Positions 36,753 through 44,811 of a stretch of 64,000 nt of DNA are shown here, piece after piece. This stretch comes from Streptomyces sp. 2131.1 (lineage in GTDB: Bacteria > Actinomycetota > Actinomycetes > Streptomycetales > Streptomycetaceae). Under the pieces are notes generated by a model. That model had not been told where the DNA came from and did no database searches. It saw nothing but the letters and a program-made list of their open reading frames with translations. The stretch lies in the NCBI RefSeq assembly GCF_900105515.1, contig NZ_FNSY01000001.1, forward strand, positions 4,948,001 to 5,012,000. The letters are read 5' to 3'. The first letter of the stretch is position 1. Each line of letters opens with the position of its first letter. A program made the translations under genes and the position numbers.

Positions 36753-37576
36753 CTGCCTCCCAGGTCACCCTCGTCGCCAGCGACCTCGACCGCACCCTGA
36801 TCTACTCGGCGGCCGCGCTCCAGCTCACCATGGAGGACGCGCAGGCGCCCCGGCTGCTGTGCGTCGAGGTCTACAAGCACAAGCCCCTCTCGTACGTCAC
36901 CGAGACCGCCGCGGGTCTGCTCACCGAGCTGACCGACGCCACCTCCACGGTCTTTGTCCCCACCACCACGCGCACCCGGAAGCAGTACCAGCGCATCCGG
37001 CTTCCCGGTGGCCCGGCCGAGTACGCGATCTGCGCCAACGGCGGCCACATCCTGGTGAACGGCGAGTCCGACCGCGACTGGCAGCGCACCGTGGCCCGCC
37101 GGCTGACCGACGAGTGCGCCCCGCTCGCCGAGATCCGCGCCCATCTCGCCGCCACCGCCGACCCCGCGTGGCTGCTGAAGGAGCGCGTCGCGGAGGACCT
37201 GTTCGCCTACCTCGTCGTCGACCGCGCCGAACTGCCCCCGGAGTGGACCAAGGAACTCGCCGCCTGGGCGGAGCCGCGCGGCTGGACCGTATCCCTCCAG
37301 GGCCGCAAGATCTACGCCGTACCGCGCCCGCTCACCAAGAGCGCCGCCATGCGCGAGGTCGCCCGCCGCACCGGCGCCACCCGCACCCTCGCCGCCGGCG
37401 ACTCCCTCCTCGACGCCGACCTCCTGCTCGCCGCCGACCGGGGCTGGCGCCCCGGCCACGGCGAACTCGCCGACGCGGGCTGGAAGGCCGAGCACGTCGA
37501 GGCGACCGCCGAGCGGGGCGTGGCCGCGGGCGAGGAGATCCTGCGCCGCTTCCTGCGGGCGTCGGGGACCCGGTAA
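36749..37576 (+). CDS. HAD-superfamily phosphatase, Ter-associated
   Basis: The 275-residue protein is a Cof-like HAD hydrolase. Motif I is SDLDRTLIY (nucleophile Asp12, general acid Asp14), the Thr/Ser motif II is in VFVPTTTRTRKQY, the Lys motif III in LTKSAAMREVA, and motif IV in AAGDSLLDADLLLAAD. Its GTG overlaps the preceding stop (GTGA), so translation is coupled to the phosphoribosyltransferase gene. It is the likely dephosphorylation step in the proposed nucleotide-to-nucleoside pathway. Confidence 0.9.
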   Translation: MTASQVTLVASDLDRTLIYSAAALQLTMEDAQAPRLLCVEVYKHKPLSYVTETAAGLLTELTDATSTVFVPTTTRTRKQYQRIRLPGGPAEYAICANGGHILVNGESDRDWQRTVARRLTDECAPLAEIRAHLAATADPAWLLKERVAEDLFAYLVVDRAELPPEWTKELAAWAEPRGWTVSLQGRKIYAVPRPLTKSAAMREVARRTGATRTLAAGDSLLDADLLLAADRGWRPGHGELADAGWKAEHVEATAERGVAAGEEILRRFLRASGTR

Positions 37577-37604
37577 ATCGCTTGGGCGACCGTAGAGTTG
37601 TGCG

Positions 37605-38264
37605 ATGACCAAGGGAAACTCCACCAAGATCACCGATGAGCTGTACGCGTACATGCTGGCGCACAACCCGCCGCTGGACGCCGTGCAGCGCGAACTGGTC
37701 GAGACGACCTACGCCCGGCTGCCCGAGCACGCGGGCATGCAGTCGGCCGAGGAGCAGGGCCCGCTGCTCGCCTTCCTCGTCCGGCTGACCGGCGCCCGGC
37801 ACATCGTCGAGGTCGGGACGTTCACCGGCTTCTCCGCCCTGGCGATGGCCCAGGCCCTCCCCGAGGACGGACGGCTGATCGCCTGCGACGTCTCGGAGGA
37901 GTGGACCGCGTACGGCCGCGAGGCCTGGCAGAAGGCGGGCGTCGCCGACCGCATCGACCTGCGCATCGCCCCGGCCCTGGACACCCTGCGCGCGATGCCG
38001 GAGGAACCCCACATCGACTTCGCCTACCTGGACGCGGACAAGGGCAACTACATCGCGTACTGGGAGGAACTGGTGCCCAGGCTGCGCCCCGGCGGGGTCA
38101 TCACCACGGACAACGTGCTCTTCCACGGCCGCGTGACGGACTCGGACGCGACGGGCGCGGCGAAGGCGATCCAGGAGTTCAACGACCACGTGTCGGCGGA
38201 CCCGCGGATGGACAGCGTGCTGCTGACGGTGTCGGACGGGCTGACGCTGTCACGCAAGCGGTAG
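37605..38264 (+). CDS. SAM-dependent O-methyltransferase (family 3)
   Basis: The 219-residue protein resembles catechol and caffeoyl-CoA O-methyltransferases. SAM-binding motif I is VEVGTFTGFSALAMA near residue 67, followed by ACDVSEEW; the metal-binding Asp residues are in DFAYLDADKGNY and TTDNVLFHGRV. It lies 28 bases after the Ter-linked HAD gene in the same direction and may be co-transcribed, but it is also a common free-standing gene. Its acceptor is unknown. Confidence 0.9.
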   Translation: MTKGNSTKITDELYAYMLAHNPPLDAVQRELVETTYARLPEHAGMQSAEEQGPLLAFLVRLTGARHIVEVGTFTGFSALAMAQALPEDGRLIACDVSEEWTAYGREAWQKAGVADRIDLRIAPALDTLRAMPEEPHIDFAYLDADKGNYIAYWEELVPRLRPGGVITTDNVLFHGRVTDSDATGAAKAIQEFNDHVSADPRMDSVLLTVSDGLTLSRKR

Positions 38265-38435
38265 CCGCCCGGGGCGGCGGGTCCGGGCATCCAGGGGATG
38301 GCGGCCGCGCGTCGTCGGACGGGACGGTCCGGGGGCGGCGGGTCCGGGTCCGGGGCGCGGTGGCCGTGCCTCGTCGGACGGGGCGGTCCGGGCGCGGGAG
38401 TCCGGGGCGCCGCCGCTGCCGGCGCGCCGCCGGGG

Positions 38436-38651
38436 TCAGCCGCAGCAGCCTCCGCCGCAGCAGCCGCCCCCGCCACCGCCGGAGGGCGCGGGCGCGGAGC
38501 CGGCCGAACCCCCGACTGCGACGGCGGAGAGCAGCTTCACGGTGTCCTCGTGCCCGGAGGGGCAGGAGGCGGGCGCCGAGGAGTCGGCCATGGGCCGGCT
38601 GAGCTCGAAGGTGTCTCCGCAGGTGCGGCAGCGGTATTCGTAACGAGGCAT
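38436..38651 (-). CDS. FmdB-type zinc ribbon protein with Gly/Cys-rich tail
   Basis: The 71-residue protein opens with MPRYEYRCRTCGDTFEL, the FmdB zinc-ribbon signature with the first Cys pair. The second knuckle is reduced to a single Cys followed by P-S-G-H, so metal binding may use Cys and His. The tail is GGGGGGCCGGGCCG, with four extra Cys in two pairs. FmdB-like proteins are often described as regulators, but their role is not known. Confidence 0.85.
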   Translation of the reverse strand: MPRYEYRCRTCGDTFELSRPMADSSAPASCPSGHEDTVKLLSAVAVGGSAGSAPAPSGGGGGGCCGGGCCG

Positions 38652-38825
38652 GGCGCCAGGTTAGCGGGCGGGACGGGGGACGTCTGCCGGGCGACGGCGG
38701 TGACGGGTGCGTGGGCGTGCGGGGCGCGCTATCCCGGGCGGCCGCGGTACGCGGTCCGCGCGAGGCCCCTGGCGCGGGCGCCGCGCGTCCGCCCACGCCC
38801 CGCCGAACCCCGACGCCGCGAGGCG

Positions 38826-40229
38826 TCAGTGGCTGCCCGCGCCGCGCTCCTCGCGGATGTCGGCGACGACGTCCGCGGCGATCTGCCGCAGGCCCTCCGT
38901 CACGGTCAGGAAGTGCCAGTAGTCGGGGTGGCGGTTCTCCAGGGCCGTGATCGCCTGGTCGAGGCGGGCCACCGCGTCGTCCAGCGGACGGGCGTGACGC
39001 GGCTCGGGGGTGTGGCGCCCGGCCATGGCGAGCCGCTGGGCGTCGCGGATGGCGAACCGGGTGCGCTGGATCTCCTGCTCCGGGTCCTTCGCGACCTCGT
39101 CGAGCCGCCGCAACCGGTCACCGGCGGCCGACACCGCCTCGTCCGTCGCGTTGAGCAGCGCGCGGACCGTGCTCAGCCGGGAGGTCGCGTCGGCCCAGCG
39201 CTGCTCCTCGCGCGCCCGGGCCGCCTCCTTCAGCTTCTCCTCGGCCTGGCGCACATTGACCGCCGCCTGCTCCGGCACCGGCTGGAGGTCCTGCCAGCAG
39301 GCCGCGGAGAACCGCCGCCGCAACTCGCTGAGCACCGGCTCCACGGACGCGGACCGGGTCGTCAGGGCCTGGGCACGGGTGCGCAGGGTCACCAGCCGGC
39401 GGTCGATCTCGGCGGCGCGCTCCGGGAGCTTCTCCGCCTCGGCCCGTACGGCTTCGGCATCGCGCAGCACGCGATCGGCGCGCTGCAGGGTCTCGGTCAC
39501 GCCGTGCCGCCCCGCGCCCTGGTTGAGCTTGGTCAGTTCAGGGGCGAGGGCGGCGAGGCGGGCGGCCAGATCGTCGGCCCGCAGCCCGGACGCCCGCACC
39601 GCGTCGAGAGCGTTGCTCGCGGCGAGGAGCGCCTGTCGCGCGCGCTCGACGGCGGGGGCGAGGCGGGCCAGCTGCGTCTCGGCGCTCCCGAGCAGCGGCC
39701 CGAGCCCGGCGCCGAACCGGTCGAGCTCGCCCTTGACGCGTACCAGCTGATCCTTCGCGGAGGTCAGATCGGCCCGCGCCTTGGAGGCGACGGACGGTTC
39801 GAGATCGTCCCGGTCGAGGTCGTGGGCGTCGACGGCCGTGATGTACGCGTGGCTCGCCTCGTCGATGCGCCGGCCGAGCGCGGCGAAGTCGTCGACGGCC
39901 TTGCGGGCGGCCGGTGAACTGTCGACCGCCGTGATCGTCTCGATGGAGATCTTCAGATCGCGCTGTGCGGTGTCCAGCTCGTAGAACGCCTCGGCGGCCG
40001 CGTCCTTGGCCGCCTGCGCCTCGGCCCGCTGGCTCTCGCCACGCCCCCCGAACCACCGCCGCGTACCCCCGCCGGCGACGGCGAGGGGGAGTACGGCGGC
40101 GAGGAGGGGAAGGGGCGCGAGGACCAGGAAGCAGACGTCACGGAGCCCCCGCCCGGCCGTACAACGCCGACTCCGCTCCCGGACCGCTCCGACGACTTCC
40201 GCCTGCGGCTGCGCGTCTGTCGCCGTCAC
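38826..40229 (-). CDS. Coiled-coil membrane protein, hypothetical
   Basis: The 467-residue protein has one membrane segment near the N-terminus (about residues 30-52) and then an almost entirely alpha-helical, charged region with many Ala, Arg, Glu and Leu heptads (about 60-450). This architecture is reminiscent of EzrA-like or other membrane-tethered coiled-coil proteins, but no sequence signature is recognised. It may be a scaffold. It is followed on the same strand's upstream side by a lipoprotein gene across a 106-base gap. Confidence 0.75.
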   Translation of the reverse strand: MTATDAQPQAEVVGAVRERSRRCTAGRGLRDVCFLVLAPLPLLAAVLPLAVAGGGTRRWFGGRGESQRAEAQAAKDAAAEAFYELDTAQRDLKISIETITAVDSSPAARKAVDDFAALGRRIDEASHAYITAVDAHDLDRDDLEPSVASKARADLTSAKDQLVRVKGELDRFGAGLGPLLGSAETQLARLAPAVERARQALLAASNALDAVRASGLRADDLAARLAALAPELTKLNQGAGRHGVTETLQRADRVLRDAEAVRAEAEKLPERAAEIDRRLVTLRTRAQALTTRSASVEPVLSELRRRFSAACWQDLQPVPEQAAVNVRQAEEKLKEAARAREEQRWADATSRLSTVRALLNATDEAVSAAGDRLRRLDEVAKDPEQEIQRTRFAIRDAQRLAMAGRHTPEPRHARPLDDAVARLDQAITALENRHPDYWHFLTVTEGLRQIAADVVADIREERGAGSH

Positions 40230-40335
40230 AATCCCTCTCCCGTGCCGTTTCGTCCTGCCCGGTACATTCTCCCACCAGTAAGGACGAACACACGGGCCGG
40301 TTAGTTCACGGCAGGGCGGTGACCGCGCACCTTTT

Positions 40336-41103
40336 TCAGCCCGCGTGCCGGACGGCGACCCCGCCGTTGTCGCTGTGGGCCTTCACCACGTGTCGGCTGG
40401 AGTCGCTGCGCGGCACCTTCACGTCGACGTGCCCGTTGTCGGCGGACGCGGTCACGGCGTACGAGGTCTTGCCGGCGGGCAGGTCGATGGCGATGCGCCC
40501 GTTGTCGCTGACGGTGTCCACGAGATCCGGGACCCGGCTGAGATCGAGGTCCACAGACCCGTTGTCCGACCGCGCCACCACGGACCGCGCGGAAACCCGC
40601 TCGCCCCGGACGGACCCGTTGTCGCTCTTCAGCTCCAGGGGCCCGCTGACGTCCCGTACGACGACCCCGCCATTGTCGGAGTACAGCTTGAGCGGCGTAC
40701 TGAACTTGGACGCGGTGACCTTCCCGTTGTCCGCGTCCACGGTCAGCGCGAGCCCGCGGGGCACCTTCACCTCGTGCCGCGAATCGCAGTTGCTGATCAA
40801 CGCCTTGCACTTCACCCGGAGCGTGAGCGTGTCCCCCTCCAGCTTCCACACGGGGTCCGGCCCACTCCCGAGCACTGCCCACCCGTCCACCCTCCGGGTC
40901 ACCTCGATCTCGTCCACATCGGCGGGAACGACCTCCACGGTGGAGTTCTCCGCCTCGATCGTGAGCGCCTTCCCGCCGTACGCGAACGACTTGTGCTCGA
41001 CGGGCGCGTCATCCACGTCCGTGCTCCCGCACCCGCTCAGCGCCGCCACGAGCAGAACGGTGCCCCCGACGGCCACGAGTGCGCTGCGATTACGGATGGT
41101 CAT
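40336..41103 (-). CDS. DUF4097 beta-strand-repeat lipoprotein
   Basis: The 255-residue lipoprotein has a signal peptide and lipobox A-L-S-G-C with Cys25. The mature part is a right-handed beta-solenoid-like DUF4097 domain with a recurring (S/A)-D-N-G turn that appears at least six times (for example LYSDNGGVV, LKSDNGSVR, ARSDNGSVD, VSDNGRIA, SADNGHV, HSDNGGVA). It is surface-anchored. Function is unknown; DUF4097 proteins are often linked to envelope stress systems. Confidence 0.87.
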   Translation of the reverse strand: MTIRNRSALVAVGGTVLLVAALSGCGSTDVDDAPVEHKSFAYGGKALTIEAENSTVEVVPADVDEIEVTRRVDGWAVLGSGPDPVWKLEGDTLTLRVKCKALISNCDSRHEVKVPRGLALTVDADNGKVTASKFSTPLKLYSDNGGVVVRDVSGPLELKSDNGSVRGERVSARSVVARSDNGSVDLDLSRVPDLVDTVSDNGRIAIDLPAGKTSYAVTASADNGHVDVKVPRSDSSRHVVKAHSDNGGVAVRHAG

Positions 41104-41300
41104 GGTGATCAGGTCCCCCTGGGCCGGCGCTGCGATGTGCCCCCACGGTAGGCAACTCCCCGCCACCAGGACGATCCGGACGGCTACCGTCTCGGGGGTG
41201 GGGCTATCCCCCGTACGCCGTGGTCCGCCGCCCCGTCCGGCTCCGCAACAACCGATTGTCGACACACCCCACGGGCCATGTAACCTGTTCCTTCATCCAC

Positions 41301-41375
41301 GGGTGCGTAGCTCAGGGGTAGAGCGCTGCTCTTACAAAGCAGATGTCGGCGGTTCGAAACCGTCCGCGCCCACCA
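41301..41375 (+). tRNA. tRNA-Val (anticodon UAC)
   Basis: A complete cloverleaf can be drawn: acceptor GGGTGCG with CGCGCCC (one G-U), D arm GCTC/GAGC, anticodon stem CTGCT/AGCAG around loop CTTACAA (anticodon TAC), a 5-base variable loop, T arm GGCGG/CCGTC with TTCGAAA, discriminator A and an encoded CCA. Its 3' half is the att core of the adjacent element. Confidence 0.96.
41331..41368 (+). repeat. Left att site (attL-like) within tRNA-Val 3' half
   Basis: The 38 bases from the anticodon loop to the T arm recur at 44563-44600 with 34 of 38 positions identical. Use of the 3' half of a tRNA gene is typical for actinomycete integrative elements with tyrosine integrases. Confidence 0.75.
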
Positions 41376-41380
41376 GCACA

Positions 41381-41412
41381 AAGACCCCCAGTCGATCATG
41401 GCTGGGGGTCTT
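41381..41412 (+). terminator. Terminator after tRNA-Val
   Basis: AAGACCCCCAG (41381-41391) pairs with CTGGGGGTCTT (41402-41412) around a 10-base loop, six bases after the tRNA CCA end. Confidence 0.88.
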
Positions 41413-41436
41413 TGACATCTACGTCTGACATCAACG
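41413..41436 (+). repeat. Left arm-type repeat of the element
   Basis: Two direct copies of TGACATC(T/A)ACG, separated by two bases, lie just inside attL. The same 24-base block recurs at 44456-44479 with three mismatches. Short paired direct repeats flanking att cores are typical arm-binding sites of tyrosine integrases. Confidence 0.55.
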
Positions 41437-41443
41437 GGCGCGG

Positions 41444-41757
41444 TCACCCACGGTCGGAACGCCTCCGCTTCAGCATCCGGTCCAGGCGACTCACGCCCTC
41501 GCGCTGCGTGTCCTGGACGACGTGGGCGTAGATGTTCATCGTGACCGCGATCTGACTGTGCCCGAGGATCTCCATCACGCCCCGGGGCGGGACGCCGACA
41601 GCGGTCAGCAGGGTCGCGAAGCCGTGGCGGGCATCGTGCAGGCGGATCACCCGAAGTCCGGCGGTCGCTGCAACGCGGGTGAACGAGCGGTACAGGTTAC
41701 GGGGTTCGATCGGCCGGCCGGTGCGTGTGGTGAAGACGTAGCCCGTGGCCTCCCACG
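41444..41757 (-). pseudogene. Tyrosine site-specific integrase, C-terminal remnant
   Basis: Only about the last 104 residues remain. They read from GYVFTTRTGRPIEPRNL through the catalytic HxxR box HDARHGFATLL, then MEILGHSQIAVTMNIYAHV with the second His and the nucleophilic Tyr. The arm-binding domain, most of the core domain and the first catalytic Arg are missing; upstream of 41757 the homology stops abruptly. It points towards the tRNA-Val att site 69 bases away, the usual position for an integrase of a tRNA-targeting element. It cannot be active alone. Confidence 0.85.
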
Positions 41758-42147
41758 ATGACCAGCAGCCTCACGCCGAGCAGCCTGCCGCAGCCGTCGC
41801 CAGCGGAGCGGAGCAACGCACGGGGCGAGGAGGAGCGTCCAACTCTTCGTCGAGGCAGGAGCCGAAGCGGTTACCGACTCGACGCAACCCATCGCCCAGG
41901 CCATCAGTCCATAGCCGGGCACCTGGCTACTCACGCCGCCCGGAGTTGTTACAGGTTTCTCTACCTCATCAAGGCACCCGGCTGCGCTCCGCTCCGCCGG
42001 GCGCGCTTCCCGGCTCTGGCTGCGCCCGCGCTCCTGCCTCCGGCCCGCTCGGCGCTGCCGCCGCCGACGCGCGCCCACAACTGGATAGGCCCGGGGGCAT
42101 GAGACGAGAACCAAGCCCGCGGCTTCAAGACGACGCCTCCGGCGGGG
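41758..42147. other. Non-coding scar between integrase remnant and palindrome
   Basis: About 390 bases of G+C-rich DNA lie between the broken integrase and the palindrome. No frame here has a recognisable protein; the open ones are Arg/Pro/Ala-rich. This is probably the deletion junction of the element. Confidence 0.5.
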
Positions 42148-42431
42148 GCGCTCAGACTCCGGGATGGACGGGGCACCGTTCGCGAGTGCCGGCCGGAGCG
42201 TGGCGAGCGTCGTGGGGCTCCCATCCCGACCACCTTCGACCCAGGCAGAGCCGAGCAGTCGCGGCCCAGGGCGTCAAGGTCATTCGTACAGTGGCGCGCT
42301 CCACCTTGACGCCCTGAACCACGACCGCTCCACGGTGTGTGGGCCGAAGGCGGACGGGATGGGAGCCGGGGTGAGTGGTGGGTGGAGCAGCTACAGCCGG
42401 ACGGTGCGCTCACGTCCATCCCTTAGAGCGC
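42148..42431. repeat. Nested ~284-bp imperfect palindrome
   Basis: Successive arms pair from the outside in: GCGCTC (42148) with GAGCGC (42426); GGGATGGAC (42161) with GTCCATCCC (42414); GCACCGT (42173) with ACGGTGC (42401); GGCTCCCATCCCG with CGGGATGGGAGCC; CCTTCG with CGAAGG; and CAGGGCGTCAAGGT (42267-42280) with ACCTTGACGCCCTG (42303-42316) around a 22-base loop. The right end overlaps the last codons of the nuclease gene. The structure resembles a non-autonomous MITE-like element or a very long hairpin RNA. Confidence 0.7.
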
Positions 42432-44020
42432 TTTCTGTCGGCAGGTGGGCTTGGGGCCGGATGATATATCTCGATAACCCTGCATCGTACTTCTGTGCCG
42501 TTCATTTTGACGCGTTTCCATGCCAATTCAAATTCTCTCCCTCGGACCGGATAGGGAAACGTGTCGAGCTTTTGAAGCAACTCGCCGGTTGAATTGACTG
42601 GCAGGAGTTGCTCCACAAATCTAAGGCTCGTAGTTCGAATTTCCTCATCTGTGGCTATTCGTGAATCAAGGAGTCTGGGAGTTCCGACCATCCATTCCCA
42701 CTGGACGTCGCCGAACGGCGGCCAGTCGGGGGGAAGTTTGACCACTGCCCCGGCGGCTATCTCCCGCTTGAGGCGACGAATCTGCTCCCTACCCTTATCG
42801 ATTGCATCTTCTTGCTTCCAAGTTTCTGAGAGCACTCGTGCATCGATCGGCCACTTAGCCTCCACTATCAGTCCTGTTTTTCTGTCTGCGTCTAGAGTGA
42901 CGATGTCAAGGTCACCAATTTTTCGGCGATTTTGCGCTAGAACTTTTACTTCCGATGCCACGCGAACGCCAGGAACGGTCTCAAGCCGGCTGCGCCATTT
43001 CGCGCACAGATCGCCAAGGGATCCGCCTAGCTTCCCGGAAGTTGCTGGATTGGATGCCGCAGCGCGAAGGACCATTCTTTCTTCCAGTCCATCCGACAGT
43101 AGCGGAAACGGCATTAGTAGTTGACCGTCCCACGGGATGATCGGTGCAGAAAAGGCGGTTTTCCCTCCAGGTCCGTCGTAAGTCAGCATCTCGATAAACT
43201 TATCGATTGCCGAACTCTTCGGGTTATAGCGACGTAGAGTCCGTTTTAGAGTATCCAGAGACATGCCGAGGTAGGCAGTATTTGGAGTCGGCTCCCCTCT
43301 GAAAAGGGAAAGCTGGAGCAGCGACATCCCCTTTAGTGTGCCTATCAACGGAATGGCCTCACCGACTGTGATTCCTCCTAGGTCTGTATCTGTAGGTACC
43401 TCCCAGCGGCGGCCGGCGACGTAGTTCTTCATGTGCTGCACATATAGTCCGCCAATCCACTGAGGTATATGTGCATGCACGTTACGGCGCCCCTGCAAAG
43501 AGCGAAAGAAGGCATAGGCGGGCTCCAGGCTGGGGCCCCTATCATTCTCCTCCGGATTCTCTGTATCGATTCTCTCCAGCATCATGTCAACAACCTCAAT
43601 GCTGGGATCCGATATAGGGTCTATCGCCAACCCCTGCTTGTCCTCAAAGATACGCACTCGGCCGGCTCGCCCGCCTTGGAGGCCAATCTCAATAACTTCC
43701 CAATCCTGAGCGGCTGAGACTGCGTCCTCGACATCCTTCTTAGTAAGAGAGCCCACTGCCGTCTGGTTGCCGTATAGGTAGCTCCATTCGATCAATCGAG
43801 CTGTTACATTGGCCCAATTTCTTGGTTCGCTCCCAGGGCCCCCGGAATTCCTGTCAGGGTCTTTACGCACCTCCCTCAGATACCGAACAGCAACAGATAG
43901 CAGTAGGGCATGCAGGCATGAACTGCCCGCCTTCCATATCGCCAGCTCTGACGGTGCGCTATCAGACAGCGACCGCAACTTGCGATAGGGGGCGTCAGGA
44001 TTTTGCTCAAGGTCGGTCAC
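42410..44020 (-). CDS. PD-(D/E)XK nuclease-like protein of unknown system
   Basis: The 536-residue protein is not recognised as a whole. Near residue 370-386 it has a restriction-endonuclease-like core: GDLDIVTLDADRKTGLIVEAKW, that is Asp, about 14 residues, then E-A-K, preceded by a helix and followed by alternating strands. The N-terminal 300 residues are helical with no known domain. G+C is visibly lower than in its neighbours (close to half by eye) and codon use differs, so it was acquired by transfer. GTG 44020 has GGAGAAG upstream. It is the only intact gene inside the att repeats. A defence or restriction role is an inference. Confidence 0.7.
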   Translation of the reverse strand: MTDLEQNPDAPYRKLRSLSDSAPSELAIWKAGSSCLHALLLSVAVRYLREVRKDPDRNSGGPGSEPRNWANVTARLIEWSYLYGNQTAVGSLTKKDVEDAVSAAQDWEVIEIGLQGGRAGRVRIFEDKQGLAIDPISDPSIEVVDMMLERIDTENPEENDRGPSLEPAYAFFRSLQGRRNVHAHIPQWIGGLYVQHMKNYVAGRRWEVPTDTDLGGITVGEAIPLIGTLKGMSLLQLSLFRGEPTPNTAYLGMSLDTLKRTLRRYNPKSSAIDKFIEMLTYDGPGGKTAFSAPIIPWDGQLLMPFPLLSDGLEERMVLRAAASNPATSGKLGGSLGDLCAKWRSRLETVPGVRVASEVKVLAQNRRKIGDLDIVTLDADRKTGLIVEAKWPIDARVLSETWKQEDAIDKGREQIRRLKREIAAGAVVKLPPDWPPFGDVQWEWMVGTPRLLDSRIATDEEIRTTSLRFVEQLLPVNSTGELLQKLDTFPYPVRGREFELAWKRVKMNGTEVRCRVIEIYHPAPSPPADRKRSKGWT

Positions 44021-44455
44021 TGCTTCTCCAGTCTCTGCATTCGATAGTCAGGATATGGGTTCGAGTGATGCATGGTGAGAAATTTTCACAGATTGGGCCG
44101 ATTCGACTCGCTAGCTTCTGTTGACTGTGCGGCGGAAAATGCAATGAAGCGTACAACTCTCTCATTTCGCCCAACTGGCCAACGGTGCGATAGCTGGCCG
44201 GTTGGTGTGCCTCCGGCCTATGCTTGAGCAGGGGCGGCTCGCCTTAACATCTACTCCTGGTATCAACAGCAGGAGACGCTGCCGGGCAGCATCTGCGATC
44301 CACCGGGCTGTGCGGACACCGCCAGCGCCGGCCAGCAGGGCGAGTTCCTGGGCCGTGCGAGGCTGGCCAGGAGCGACCGCGGACGACAAGCGCGCAGCAC
44401 CTGCTTTGACGCGACCGTGCAGGGCAGCCGACGAGTAGATGCCGAGCCCGTGAGC

Positions 44456-44479
44456 TGACATCCACGGCCGACATCAACG
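44456..44479 (+). repeat. Right arm-type repeat of the element
   Basis: This 24-base block matches 41413-41436 at 21 of 24 positions and again contains two copies of the (T/C)GACATC(C/A)ACG unit. It lies 83 bases inside the right att copy. Confidence 0.5.
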
Positions 44480-44562
44480 TCGGTGCACAACGGCAGCCCT
44501 GGAGAGCCATGGACGGCAGTCGCGGCCGGGCCCGCCAGGGTCCTTGACCGCGTCCGGTCGAA

Positions 44563-44600
44563 CTTACAAAGCAGTTGTCGGCGGTTCGAAGCCATCTGCG
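44563..44600 (+). repeat. Right att site: degenerate copy of tRNA-Val 3' half
   Basis: The block CTTACAAAGCAG is followed by TGTCGGCGGTTCGAA and a diverged end; 34 of 38 bases equal tRNA-Val 41331-41368. Mismatches in the T stem mean it is not a functional tRNA, and the 5' half is absent. It marks the right end of a 3.27-kb inserted element. Confidence 0.75.
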
Positions 44601-44811
44601 TTCGCCGTGGATCAACATGGGACTGGGCTGGAATCCCCTGTCCTGGCTTCATCAGCCTGGCGAGTCTCGGCCCCCATCGGCCTCGCGTGGTGGGGGCAGG
44701 CTGCTTGTCCGGCCATGGACGCGCTCGCCCTCGACCGGCGTCTCACCTCAATACCCAATCTGCCTTAGGGCATTTGGTCGGACGCAGGAGTGATGCTCCG
44801 CTGCGCACAGG

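Larger units (their letters stand above)
44021..44811. other. 790-bp gap containing right att region
   Basis: Apart from the arm-type repeat (44456-44479) and the att copy (44563-44600) I see no supported gene. A 99-codon minus-strand frame (44162-44461) is open but resembles no family and has no good ribosome binding site. G+C rises gradually from the nuclease gene to the HD gene. Confidence 0.55.

Noticed and set aside
41647..42114. 155-codon minus-strand frame upstream of the integrase remnant
   Set aside because: It is out of frame with the integrase homology and rich in Arg and Pro, so it is not the missing integrase N-terminus.
44162..44461. 99-codon minus-strand frame between the nuclease and HD genes
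   Set aside because: No family, no ribosome binding site and no neighbour coupling; composition resembles non-coding DNA.
44563..44600. Second tRNA-Val gene
   Set aside because: Only the 3' half is present, the T stem is mismatched and no acceptor or D arm exists. It is an att copy.
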